Below are positions 7,161 to 14,409 of a stretch of DNA of 18,519 nt, in pieces. The notes beneath the pieces were generated by a model, which worked only from the letters and a program-made list of their open reading frames with translations, was not told where the DNA came from and ran no database searches. Both the position numbers and the translations under genes were made by a program. Within the stretch, counting starts at the first letter, position 1. Each line of letters opens with the position of its first letter. The stretch is from Methanosphaera sp. GTDB taxonomy: Archaea; Methanobacteriota; Methanobacteria; Methanobacteriales; Methanobacteriaceae. The stretch covers positions 1-18,519 of the forward strand of contig JAJQHG010000004.1 of assembly GCA_021199865.1 (NCBI GenBank), written 5' to 3'.

Positions 7161-7553
7161 ATGGTATACAAAGTAGTAGTGTCAGATGAAGATGTAACAT
7201 ACCAATTAGAATTAGAAAACAAGGATGCAAAGTCAATTAACGGCCTAAAAATTGGTGACACATTCAGTGGTGGAATCCTTGGACTAAAAGGTTATAAATT
7301 AGAAATTACTGGTGGTAGTGATAAGAACGGTTTCCCAATGAAACAAGATATTGATGGAACAAGAAGATTTAAAAGTCTAGTATCTGGTGGAACGGGCTTC
7401 AATCCTAAAGTAAAAGGTTTAAGAAGAAGAAAAACAGTACGTGGAAACACTATTGCTGATGATATTTCACAAATTAATGTTAAAGTTTCAGAAAGAGGAG
7501 AACAAACATTAACTGAAATTTTTGAAGAACCTGAAGAAGAACAAGAAGAATAG
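7161..7553 (+). CDS. rps6e: Ribosomal protein S6e
   Basis: This 130-residue archaeal-length S6e has the conserved core GDTFSGGILGLKGYKLEITGG followed by SDKNGFPM and the basic block KGLRRRKTVRGNTI. The C-terminus is an acidic tail, EEPEEEQEE. The 30S protein binds rRNA in the body. GGAGG at 7150-7154 sets the start. The stop codon is built into a strong hairpin just before aIF2 gamma. Confidence 0.97.
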   Translation: MVYKVVVSDEDVTYQLELENKDAKSINGLKIGDTFSGGILGLKGYKLEITGGSDKNGFPMKQDIDGTRRFKSLVSGGTGFNPKVKGLRRRKTVRGNTIADDISQINVKVSERGEQTLTEIFEEPEEEQEE

Positions 7554-7580
7554 ATATTCCCTTAATATTTAGGGGTATCT
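7552..7580 (+). promoter_or_regulatory. Strong intercistronic hairpin S6e / aIF2 gamma
   Basis: Left arm 7552-7562 (AGATATTCCCT) pairs with right arm 7571-7580 (AGGGGTATCT), giving ten pairs including one G-U and one bulged T, with an 8-nt loop. It begins in the S6e stop codon and ends two bases before the aIF2 gamma ribosome-binding site GGAGGTG (7583-7589). No T tract follows, so it is not a typical terminator. An RNA processing, stability or translational-control element fits better. Confidence 0.5.
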
Positions 7581-7597
7581 GTGGAGGTGTAACTTAA

Positions 7598-8827
7598 ATG
7601 AAAGCACAATCCGAAATTAATATTGGATTAGTAGGTCACGTTGATCATGGAAAAACAACCTTAACAAAGGCTTTATCTGGAATATGGACTGATACTCATA
7701 GTGAGGAAGCTAAGAGGGGTATTTCAATAAGGTTAGGTTATGCTGACATAACATTCAGAAAATGTGGAGAATGTCCAGCACCTCAATGTTACACTACAAA
7801 AGAAACTTGTGAACACTGTGGTTCTCAAACAGAAGTTCTCAGAAAAGTATCATTTGTTGATTCACCAGGACACGAAACCTTAATGGCAACAATGCTATCT
7901 GGTGCTGCAATAATGGATGGTGCAATCCTAGTAATAGGAGCTAATGAGCCATGTCCACAACCACAAACAAAGGAACACTTAATGGCACTTGATGTTATTG
8001 GTGTTAAGAATGTTATTGTAGTACAGAATAAGATTGATACTGTTACTAGAGAAAAGGCAATAGAAAACTATCACGAGATAAAAGAATTCGTTAAGGGTAC
8101 ATGTGCTGATGGTGTACCAATTATACCAATATCAGCTCAACAGGGAGCTAACATTGATGTATTAATTGATGCTATCCAGAAGTATATGAAGACTCCTAGA
8201 AGATCCCTACGTAAGAATCCTAAGTTATTTGTAGCAAGATCATTTGATATAAATAAGCCAGGTACAAAGCCTGCTAAGATTAGTGGTGGAATTATTGGTG
8301 GATCACTTATTCAGGGTAAATTCAAAGTCGGTGAAGAAATAGAGATCAAGCCTGGAATACAGGTAAAGAATAAGGGACGTACAGAGTGGAAGAGTCTAAC
8401 TTCAACTATTACAGGACTAGAAGCAGCAGATAACTTTGTTGATGAAGTAGGACCTGGAGGATTAATTGGAGTTGCACTTAAATTAGATCCATCTCTAACA
8501 AAGGCTGATTCATTATCTGGATCTATTGCAGGTAAACCAGGAACATTACCACCTACAATACAATCATTTACAATGGAGACACATTTACTTGATAGAGTAG
8601 TTGGTACAAAGAATGAAACTGAAGTTGAACCTATACATTCATCTGAAAATCTTATGATCAATATTGGTACAACAACAACTGTTGGTCTAGTCTCAAGTGC
8701 TCGTGGAGACATAGTGGATGTAAATCTAAGATTACCTGTATGTGCAGAGGATAAACAACGTGTAGCTCTTAGTCGTCGTGTAGGATCAAGATGGAGACTT
8801 ATAGGTTATGGAATCATCAAATCATAA
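7598..8827 (+). CDS. eif2g: Translation initiation factor aIF2, gamma subunit
   Basis: This 409-residue GTPase core of the heterotrimeric aIF2 delivers Met-tRNAi to the ribosome. Motifs seen are G1 GHVDHGKT at 13-20, a zinc knuckle with Cys56, Cys59, Cys71 and Cys74, G3 DSPGH at 88-92, G4 NKID at 144-147 and G5 SA at 179-180. Two beta-barrel domains follow, with the normal ending GSRWRLIGYGIIK. The ribosome-binding site GGAGGTG at 7583-7589 is near perfect. The 3' end overlaps the PIN gene by 20 nt. Confidence 0.97.
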   Translation: MKAQSEINIGLVGHVDHGKTTLTKALSGIWTDTHSEEAKRGISIRLGYADITFRKCGECPAPQCYTTKETCEHCGSQTEVLRKVSFVDSPGHETLMATMLSGAAIMDGAILVIGANEPCPQPQTKEHLMALDVIGVKNVIVVQNKIDTVTREKAIENYHEIKEFVKGTCADGVPIIPISAQQGANIDVLIDAIQKYMKTPRRSLRKNPKLFVARSFDINKPGTKPAKISGGIIGGSLIQGKFKVGEEIEIKPGIQVKNKGRTEWKSLTSTITGLEAADNFVDEVGPGGLIGVALKLDPSLTKADSLSGSIAGKPGTLPPTIQSFTMETHLLDRVVGTKNETEVEPIHSSENLMINIGTTTTVGLVSSARGDIVDVNLRLPVCAEDKQRVALSRRVGSRWRLIGYGIIKS

Positions 8828-9227
8828 GATAATTGTTGATACAAACTTCTTAATGATGATGATTCAATTAAATATTGATGTAATTGAAGAGCTAAAAATT
8901 ATTGCTCCATCAAATTATGACTTAGTTGTACCATCAATAGTATTAGATGAAATTGATAGTCTCAAAAGAAAGGCTAAAGGTAAGGATAAAATAGCAGCTA
9001 ATGTTGCAAGAAAAATAGCAACACAGAAACCATTTATTAATACACATATTGATAAGACAGATCATGTTGATAACCTATTACTAGATTATTGTAGTAGTAA
9101 TGATGTGATATGTACTAATGATAAGACACTCAGAAAACGTGCACGTAAACGTGGTATTACTGTTATTTATCTGCGTCAACACAGATTTCTTGAAGTTGAT
9201 GGTTATATTAACAAATCCTATGATTAA
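8808..9227 (+). CDS. PIN-domain ribonuclease
   Basis: This 139-residue single PIN domain has the acidic metal-binding residues Asp11 (IIVDTN), Glu48 (VLDEID), Asp88 (HVDNLL) and Asp105 (NDKTLRKRA). The architecture resembles archaeal Fcf1/VapC9-type PIN proteins, which cleave RNA with Mg2+ or Mn2+. There is no antitoxin gene next to it. Its position between aIF2 gamma and pyrophosphatase in a translation unit favours a housekeeping RNA-processing role over a toxin; that is inference. The ATG at 8808 lies 20 nt inside the aIF2 gamma gene with no strong ribosome-binding site, suggesting translational coupling. Confidence 0.88.
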   Translation: MESSNHKIIVDTNFLMMMIQLNIDVIEELKIIAPSNYDLVVPSIVLDEIDSLKRKAKGKDKIAANVARKIATQKPFINTHIDKTDHVDNLLLDYCSSNDVICTNDKTLRKRARKRGITVIYLRQHRFLEVDGYINKSYD

Positions 9228-9258
9228 GAAAAACAGAATTATTAACGGAGACATTAGA

Positions 9259-9783
9259 ATGAATTTATGGAAAGATATAGAAGCTGGATCAAATGTACCT
9301 GATGAGATTACAGTAGTAGTAGAGATTCCAAAGGGTTCTCGTAACAAATATGAGTATGACAAAGAACGCGAATCATTTGCTCTTGATAGAGTATTATATT
9401 CACCATTCCATTACCCAGCAGAGTATGGTTTCATGCCTAAAACATTATGGGAAGATGGAGACCCATTTGATGTACTAGTTATAATGGATCAACCAACATT
9501 TCCTGGATGTTTAATAGAGGCAAGACCTATAGGTATCATGAGAATGATTGATGGTGGAGACAGTGATGATAAAGTACTAGCAGTACCATTAGATGATCCT
9601 AGATTTAATGATATCACAGACATATCCCAATTACCAGAACATTACTTAAAAGAGATTAAACACTTTTTCTCACAATATAAAACATTAGAGAATAAGACTG
9701 TTGAAATCAATGGTTGGGATGATAATGTAGCTGCAAAAGAAGCTATAAATCATGCAATAGAACTATATAACCAGAATAAGTAA
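9259..9783 (+). CDS. ppa: Inorganic pyrophosphatase, family I
   Basis: This 174-residue soluble enzyme hydrolyses PPi to two phosphates with Mg2+. The signature D66-G-D68-P-F-D71 (EDGDPFDVLV) is present, together with the upstream KYEYDKE and the block VLYSPFHYPAEYGFMP. The ATG at 9259 is chosen because GGAG at 9247-9250 precedes it and MNLWKDIEAG is a typical family start. A longer frame back to 9118 would read through the end of the PIN gene and adds unrelated residues. It is co-oriented with its neighbours and removes pyrophosphate from tRNA charging and RNA synthesis. Confidence 0.96.
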   Translation: MNLWKDIEAGSNVPDEITVVVEIPKGSRNKYEYDKERESFALDRVLYSPFHYPAEYGFMPKTLWEDGDPFDVLVIMDQPTFPGCLIEARPIGIMRMIDGGDSDDKVLAVPLDDPRFNDITDISQLPEHYLKEIKHFFSQYKTLENKTVEINGWDDNVAAKEAINHAIELYNQNK

Positions 9784-9803
9784 ACTTTAATGAGGTATTT
9801 AAA

Positions 9804-10361
9804 GTGTATGAAATAGTAACTATTGAAGATACTGTAAGAGTACCACCAAACATGTTTGATCAACCATTTGATGAGGTTGTTACTGAAATACTAAACAGGA
9901 AATATGTTGGTAAGATTGATAAGAATACTGGTGTTCTTGTAATGGTTACAGATATCTTCGATCACAACCAGGGAAGAGTAGTTATCGGTGATGGATCAGC
10001 ATTCTATCATGTTAAATTTGATGCATTATTCTTTAATCCAACACTACATGAGGTTGTTGATGGAGAAGTTATCGAGATCTTAGAGTTTGGAGCATTTGTA
10101 CGTATTGGTCCAATGGATGGATTAGTACATGTTTCACAGATTACTAATGATTATATTAACTATGATGAAAAGAATGGTTTACTTGTAGCTAATGAATCAA
10201 ATAAGACTCTTGATGCAGGAGACATGGTACGTGCAAGATTAGTAGCCCTAAGTATTAAGGGTAATTCAACTAATGACTGTAAGATTGGATTAACTATGAG
10301 ACAACCAGGTCTAGGTCGTTTTGAATGGATTATTGATGAAAAGATGGGTGCTAATAAATAA
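9804..10361 (+). CDS. rpoE: RNA polymerase subunit RpoE (Rpo7)
   Basis: This 185-residue subunit is equivalent to eukaryotic Rpb7. The N-terminal RNP-like domain starts MYEIVTIEDTVRVPPNMF. The C-terminal S1 RNA-binding domain begins near residue 80 and includes EFGAFVRIGPMDGLVHVSQI. With RpoF it forms the polymerase stalk that binds emerging RNA. The start is GTG at 9804, supported by GAGGT at 9792-9796. Spt4 follows 20 nt downstream, a pairing usual in archaea. Confidence 0.97.
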   Translation: MYEIVTIEDTVRVPPNMFDQPFDEVVTEILNRKYVGKIDKNTGVLVMVTDIFDHNQGRVVIGDGSAFYHVKFDALFFNPTLHEVVDGEVIEILEFGAFVRIGPMDGLVHVSQITNDYINYDEKNGLLVANESNKTLDAGDMVRARLVALSIKGNSTNDCKIGLTMRQPGLGRFEWIIDEKMGANK

Positions 10362-10381
10362 ACTGTATAGGAGAATTATGT

Positions 10382-10570
10382 ATGGCTGAAAGAGCATGTA
10401 TACGATGTAAATACATAGTTAATGATTCAAAGCAATGTCCTCTATGTGGTAGTGAAACATCTAGTAAATGGTCTGGATTAATAGTTGTAGTAGATCCAGA
10501 GTCCTCACAATTAGCTAGTGAATTAAATATTAATTCTCCTGGAAGATATGCCCTAAAGGTTAGGAAGTAA
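10382..10570 (+). CDS. spt4: Transcription elongation factor Spt4 (RpoE2)
   Basis: This 62-residue zinc protein has Cys6, Cys9, Cys19 and Cys22 in the order CxxC...CPLCG, followed by WSGLIVVVDPESS and the ending PGRYALKVRK. It dimerises with Spt5 to clamp RNA polymerase for processive elongation. GGAG at about 10370-10373 precedes the ATG. It is placed between rpoE and the dephospho-CoA kinase. Confidence 0.95.
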   Translation: MAERACIRCKYIVNDSKQCPLCGSETSSKWSGLIVVVDPESSQLASELNINSPGRYALKVRK

Positions 10571-10586
10571 TTGAAGGAGATTAATT

Positions 10587-11096
10587 GTGCTAAAATTACC
10601 ATATAGTTTAAGAGAAGAATTAAAAGAACCCCTAGGTCAATTGCACAAATCCATTGATTCAATAGAAGATTTATTACTACAACAATTATCCCATGATAAG
10701 CTTATAATCACAATTGGTGATGTTACAACAGAGAACCTCCTTAATAAAGGTATTATACCACAGATTGGTATTGTTGATAACATGACTAGAAGAAAACCTG
10801 TGGATATAAATCTAGATAAGATTGATAATTTCAAGTATGTTAGTAATCCTGCAGGTACAATTACTGATGAATTAAATGATATAATCATTGATTCTATTAG
10901 CATGGCAACAGTTGATAATCCTGTTATTATCGATGTTGATGGTGAAGAGGACTTGGCTGTATTACCATGTGTTATTAATGCACCAAAAGATACACTAATA
11001 CTCTATGGACAACCAAGAGAGGGTGTAGTCTTAGTATGTGTAGATGAAGCCTATGATCAGGCATTAAATTATTATAATAAATTAATTAAGGAATAA
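10587..11096 (+). CDS. GTP-dependent dephospho-CoA kinase (DUF359)
   Basis: This 169-residue protein of the DUF359 family was shown in Thermococcus to be a GTP-dependent dephospho-CoA kinase, the last step of CoA synthesis and unrelated to bacterial CoaE. Family blocks visible are IITIGDVTTENLL, GIVDNMTRRKPVD, NPAGTITDEL, VDGEEDLAVLP and LYGQPREGVVLV. The start is GTG at 10587, with GAAGGAG just upstream. It is embedded between spt4 and rps24e, as in other euryarchaea as far as I recall. Confidence 0.9.
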   Translation: MLKLPYSLREELKEPLGQLHKSIDSIEDLLLQQLSHDKLIITIGDVTTENLLNKGIIPQIGIVDNMTRRKPVDINLDKIDNFKYVSNPAGTITDELNDIIIDSISMATVDNPVIIDVDGEEDLAVLPCVINAPKDTLILYGQPREGVVLVCVDEAYDQALNYYNKLIKE

Positions 11097-11103
11097 AGAT
11101 AAT

Positions 11104-11418
11104 ATGGAAATCAAAATAATTGAAAAGAGAGAAAATCCCCTATTAAATAGGACTGAGATTAAGTTTGAGTGTGAATATGCTCAAGAGGGTACACCAAAAA
11201 CTTTAGATGTAAAACATAAACTTGTTGCAATGGAAGATGCATCCAACGATCTCCTCGTGGTGGAAAGAATGAAGCCTAGTTACGGAGTTCCTACTGCAGT
11301 TGGTGAGGCAAGAATCTATGATTCTGTAGCAAAATTAGAAGAAATTGAACCATCCTCCGTAAAGAGCAAGAACGCAGAACCAGAAGCTGATGAAGAAGCA
11401 GAAGATGCTGAAGAATAA
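11104..11418 (+). CDS. rps24e: Ribosomal protein S24e
   Basis: This 104-residue 30S protein has the S24e core: EIKIIEKRENPLLNRTEI, then the KHKLVAMEDASNDLLVVERMK stretch and YGVPTAVGEARIYDS. The C-terminal 20 residues are a highly acidic tail (EPEADEEAEDAEE). The start at 11104 lies 7 nt after the kinase stop, and AAGGAATAAAGAT precedes it; the ribosome-binding site is weak and coupling is likely. S27ae follows after 21 nt. Confidence 0.95.
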   Translation: MEIKIIEKRENPLLNRTEIKFECEYAQEGTPKTLDVKHKLVAMEDASNDLLVVERMKPSYGVPTAVGEARIYDSVAKLEEIEPSSVKSKNAEPEADEEAEDAEE

Positions 11419-11439
11419 ATATACAAGGAAGCAAGTATT

Positions 11440-11595
11440 ATGTCTAAAAAATATGAATTATATGAAGTTAAAGACGGTAAAATTGTTAGAAAAAATCCTG
11501 AGTGTGTAAGATGTTCACATGGTATCTTTATGGCTGACCATGGAGATCGCTATGCATGTGGTCGTTGTGGATACACACAATGGAAAAATGAGTAA
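11440..11595 (+). CDS. rps27ae: Ribosomal protein S27ae
   Basis: This 51-residue protein starts MSKKYELYEVKDGKIVRKNP. It has a four-cysteine zinc site made by CVRC (22-25) and CGRC (40-43), and ends GYTQWKNE. This is the archaeal S27ae, without the ubiquitin fusion seen in eukaryotes. AAGGAAG at 11425-11431 precedes the ATG. It is the last gene of the long translation unit; AT-rich DNA with T tracts follows. Confidence 0.95.
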   Translation: MSKKYELYEVKDGKIVRKNPECVRCSHGIFMADHGDRYACGRCGYTQWKNE

Positions 11596-11831
11596 ACATA
11601 TATCATAATAATTATATATCTTAAATAATATATTATTATTATAAACACGGATCTAAAAATACATATTTATAAATCACCACCCTATTTTATATTATTTTAT
11701 TTTTAAATATTTTCTAGAAACTATATTAACACTTCTTATTAACTATTCTAAGGCTTAATTATCATAACTTAAATTAAGGTATATTAACAAATATTATATT
11801 ATTATAGATTAATAACAAGTGAGTGTGAATT
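11596..11831. other. Spacer between S27ae and argH
   Basis: This 236-nt non-coding stretch holds a 14-bp palindrome AATAATATATTATT (11624-11637) and T-rich stretches at 11690-11713 that may end the translation unit. It also has three TATTAAC copies (11724, 11737, 11782), an inverted repeat CTTAATT (11754-11760) / AATTAAG (11772-11778), and a TATA-like ATATTATATTATTATA near 11791-11806 that could drive argH. Confidence 0.45.
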
Positions 11832-13229
11832 ATGGATCTTAGAGAAGGACGTTTTGAGGGTCAAATGACTAGGGATGCAGCTGAATTTTCATCATCAATA
11901 GAGTTTGATAAAAGATTATTTGAAGCAGATATTAAATGTAACAGGGCACATACCACAATGCTCATAGAAGAAGAAATCATACCAAAGGATGCGGGAGAAA
12001 ATATCCTTAAAGCATTAGATGAACTAGAAGAAGAGGGAATCGATGCACTTAATATGGATCCTTCATTTGAGGATATTCATATGGCTCTAGAGGATTATGT
12101 TACTAATAAGATTGGCCCAGAGGCTGGTTTTATGCATACAGCTAAGAGTCGTAATGATCAGGTATGTACAGATATTCGTTTAACTCTAAAGGATGAGATC
12201 GAAAATACTGTTAAGGGTATTAAAAACTTTATTAGAACATTAACTGATATGTCTAAGGAAAACTTGGATACATTATTTATTGCATATACTCATCTACAAC
12301 ATGCACAACCTAACACATTTGCTCACCACTTAATGGCATATGCTAATGAGTTAAGACGTGACTGTGAACGTCTAATGGATACATATAAACGTGTAGATAT
12401 CTGTCCACTAGGTAGTGCAGCACTTACTACCACAGGTTTTCCTATTAACCGTGAAAGAACTGCTCAACTACTAGGTTTTAGTAAGGTTATGGATAATTCA
12501 CTTGATGGTGTAAGTAGTCGTGATTTTGCTTGCGAAGCACTATTTGATTATGCAATGTTATCCTCAACTTTAGGTAAGATTAGTGAGGAGATTGTTATAT
12601 GGAGTAGTTATGAGTTTAGAATGGTTGAGTGTTCTAATGAGTACTCATCTACATCATCTATTATGCCACAAAAGAAGAATCCTGATATAGCTGAACTTGC
12701 ACGTGGAAAGAGTACTATTGCCACAGGTGAACTAATGACTACTCTCTCAATGATTAAAGGTATTCCTCATAGTTATAACAGGGATTTACAGGAGGTTAGT
12801 GTCCATTTATGGAATGGTATAGATAATACTAACGATATTCTTGGTATTGTTCATGGTATGATTGAGACATTAACTATTAATAAGGATAGAACAGAAGAAC
12901 TTGCTGGATCAAACTTTGCTACAGCAACAGAATTAGCTGATGTTATGGTTAGAGAGAAGAATCTACCATTCAGGACTGCTCATCGTATAGTTGGACGTAT
13001 TGTATCAGAGGCAATTAGTGATGGAATAGGTACTGATAAAATAGATAATGACTATGTTGATAGAGTGGCAATAGAAGTTACAGGTGAGCCTCTAAGTCTT
13101 GGTGAAGACTTAGTGCGTGGAGCACTTGACCCATTACTTAATGTGAAAAGTAGAACAGTTAAAGGTGGATGTGCACCTAGTGCTGTAGAAGAAAGTATTA
13201 GGGAAATGGAGAAGTTTCTAGAAGAATAA
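11832..13229 (+). CDS. argH: Argininosuccinate lyase
   Basis: This 465-residue enzyme of the fumarase/aspartase superfamily splits argininosuccinate into arginine and fumarate. Family blocks seen are the start LREGRFEGQM, MHTAKSRNDQV at 101-111, THLQHAQP, and the superfamily signature TSSIMPQKKNPD. The length is normal. The ribosome-binding site before 11832 is weak (GAGTGTGA). It is followed within 25 nt by a small membrane-protein gene on the same strand. Confidence 0.97.
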   Translation: MDLREGRFEGQMTRDAAEFSSSIEFDKRLFEADIKCNRAHTTMLIEEEIIPKDAGENILKALDELEEEGIDALNMDPSFEDIHMALEDYVTNKIGPEAGFMHTAKSRNDQVCTDIRLTLKDEIENTVKGIKNFIRTLTDMSKENLDTLFIAYTHLQHAQPNTFAHHLMAYANELRRDCERLMDTYKRVDICPLGSAALTTTGFPINRERTAQLLGFSKVMDNSLDGVSSRDFACEALFDYAMLSSTLGKISEEIVIWSSYEFRMVECSNEYSSTSSIMPQKKNPDIAELARGKSTIATGELMTTLSMIKGIPHSYNRDLQEVSVHLWNGIDNTNDILGIVHGMIETLTINKDRTEELAGSNFATATELADVMVREKNLPFRTAHRIVGRIVSEAISDGIGTDKIDNDYVDRVAIEVTGEPLSLGEDLVRGALDPLLNVKSRTVKGGCAPSAVEESIREMEKFLEE

Positions 13230-13251
13230 TACTATAGATTAGGGTGGTTAT

Positions 13252-13383
13252 GTGAAGGTTAATCAGGAAGAGGCATGTGTTCTATTAATTCTCTTAGGGT
13301 TACTTTTATTAATGTATCCTCATACTATATCCTATGTATTTGGATTTATTTTAATAGCTATTGGTATTATCCTGTTATTTTAG
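13252..13383 (+). CDS. Hypothetical 43-residue two-helix membrane protein
   Basis: The GTG start at 13252 is preceded by AGGGTGG (13241-13247). The 43-residue product has a short polar N-terminus (KVNQEEA), a hydrophobic helix (VLLILLGLLLLM), a short turn (YPHTIS), and a second hydrophobic helix to the C-terminus (FGFILIAIGIILLF). I recognise no family. It lies 22 nt after argH and is probably co-transcribed with it. Its TAG stop (13381-13383) overlaps the TAA stop (13380-13382) of the convergent PP-loop gene. Confidence 0.6.
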   Translation: MKVNQEEACVLLILLGLLLLMYPHTISYVFGFILIAIGIILLF

Positions 13384-14405
13384 ATTGTCTTAATTAACTC
13401 TAAGGCCTCTCCAGGTTCTAATACACCTGCACGTGTCTCTCTTAGTACTCGTTGTATAGAGAATGGTCTGTATTGTGGATATTTTTTATGTACCTGTACT
13501 AGTAGTGGACAACCATACCCCTTAATCTTCTTAACACTATAATCTCCAACAATATTTTTTATCTCATTTTTTTCCATCTTAAATAATGCTGGTAGGTTTA
13601 TTCTAATAATATCATTGTCTATGACTATGGATTGACTACCAGTACTTGATAGATCACCAAATACTACCATGTTAATGTTATTTTTAGTTGCATATTGTGT
13701 TATCTGTTCTTCTATTGTCTTTGAACATCTACCACATGGATGAATAGTACCATTTAGAGCATCACTTATTACTTCATTCATATCTGTTTCTATGTATTCA
13801 TGCGTTATGCCAATCTTATTAGTTAGATTATCTATATTGTATCTGAATTGTTTTGGTAGTATTATTGTTCCAGGATCTATTGTGATAGCATGAACATTAA
13901 ATCCTATGGCTCTAAGTAAGATTGTTGAGAAGCTACTATCAACTCCACCAGATAGTGCAACTATTACATGTGCATCACTATCTATCTCTGTTTTAATATT
14001 TTTCTTGATATACTCTGCTATTATAGTGTTGTCATAGATTTTTTCATGCTTCATGTTTAGTAGTTGGTATATCTTACTAAATTGTCCTTCATACTCGGAT
14101 GGTATTGATTTATTATCTATTAACTTACCTACATGTTTTAGTGATAGTTCTAGTTGATATTCCTTTAGTAGTATATCAGTATATGATATCACATGTATTG
14201 ATTTGACGCTTAATTCCTCTTTTAGGCGTCCTACTACCCATCCTCCTTTACCTATGATCATGGATTTCTCTGGTCTGTCGGGGGTTATTATTGTTATCTC
14301 ATCATCTTCATAGTACACATCCTTTATGTCTGGTATTATGTCATCATGTCCTATTTCTTCTCTAATAATCATGATCTTCTCTTGAAGATATTGCTTTGTA
14401 TACAT
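13380..14405 (-). CDS. KH-domain PP-loop ATPase (COG1365-like)
   Basis: From the ATG at 14405 this is a 341-residue protein. It has an N-terminal KH-like RNA-binding element (IIGKGG at 50-55), a PP-loop SGGVDSS at 152-158, Cys224-x2-Cys227 (HPCGRC), and a third cysteine at 299 (YGCPLL). No other cysteine is present. PP-loop enzymes adenylate a substrate; members of the TtcA/TtuA group use three cysteines to hold a [4Fe-4S] cluster for tRNA thiolation. A similar RNA-thiolating role is inference. An ATG at 14423 is possible, but 14405 has the ribosome-binding site AGGATGAT, which overlaps the stop of the upstream glycosyltransferase gene. Confidence 0.8.
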   Translation of the reverse strand: MYTKQYLQEKIMIIREEIGHDDIIPDIKDVYYEDDEITIITPDRPEKSMIIGKGGWVVGRLKEELSVKSIHVISYTDILLKEYQLELSLKHVGKLIDNKSIPSEYEGQFSKIYQLLNMKHEKIYDNTIIAEYIKKNIKTEIDSDAHVIVALSGGVDSSFSTILLRAIGFNVHAITIDPGTIILPKQFRYNIDNLTNKIGITHEYIETDMNEVISDALNGTIHPCGRCSKTIEEQITQYATKNNINMVVFGDLSSTGSQSIVIDNDIIRINLPALFKMEKNEIKNIVGDYSVKKIKGYGCPLLVQVHKKYPQYRPFSIQRVLRETRAGVLEPGEALELIKTI

Positions 14406-14409
14406 GTTA

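Noticed and set aside
8311..8712. 133-codon open frame on the minus strand inside aIF2 gamma
   Set aside because: It is a shadow of the well-supported aIF2 gamma gene, shows no recognisable family, and has low-complexity Ser/Val/Pro composition typical of antisense reading.
9118..9258. Upstream ATG extension of pyrophosphatase
   Set aside because: It overlaps the PIN gene in another frame and adds residues foreign to the family. The ATG at 9259 has a GGAG ribosome-binding site and the usual N-terminus.
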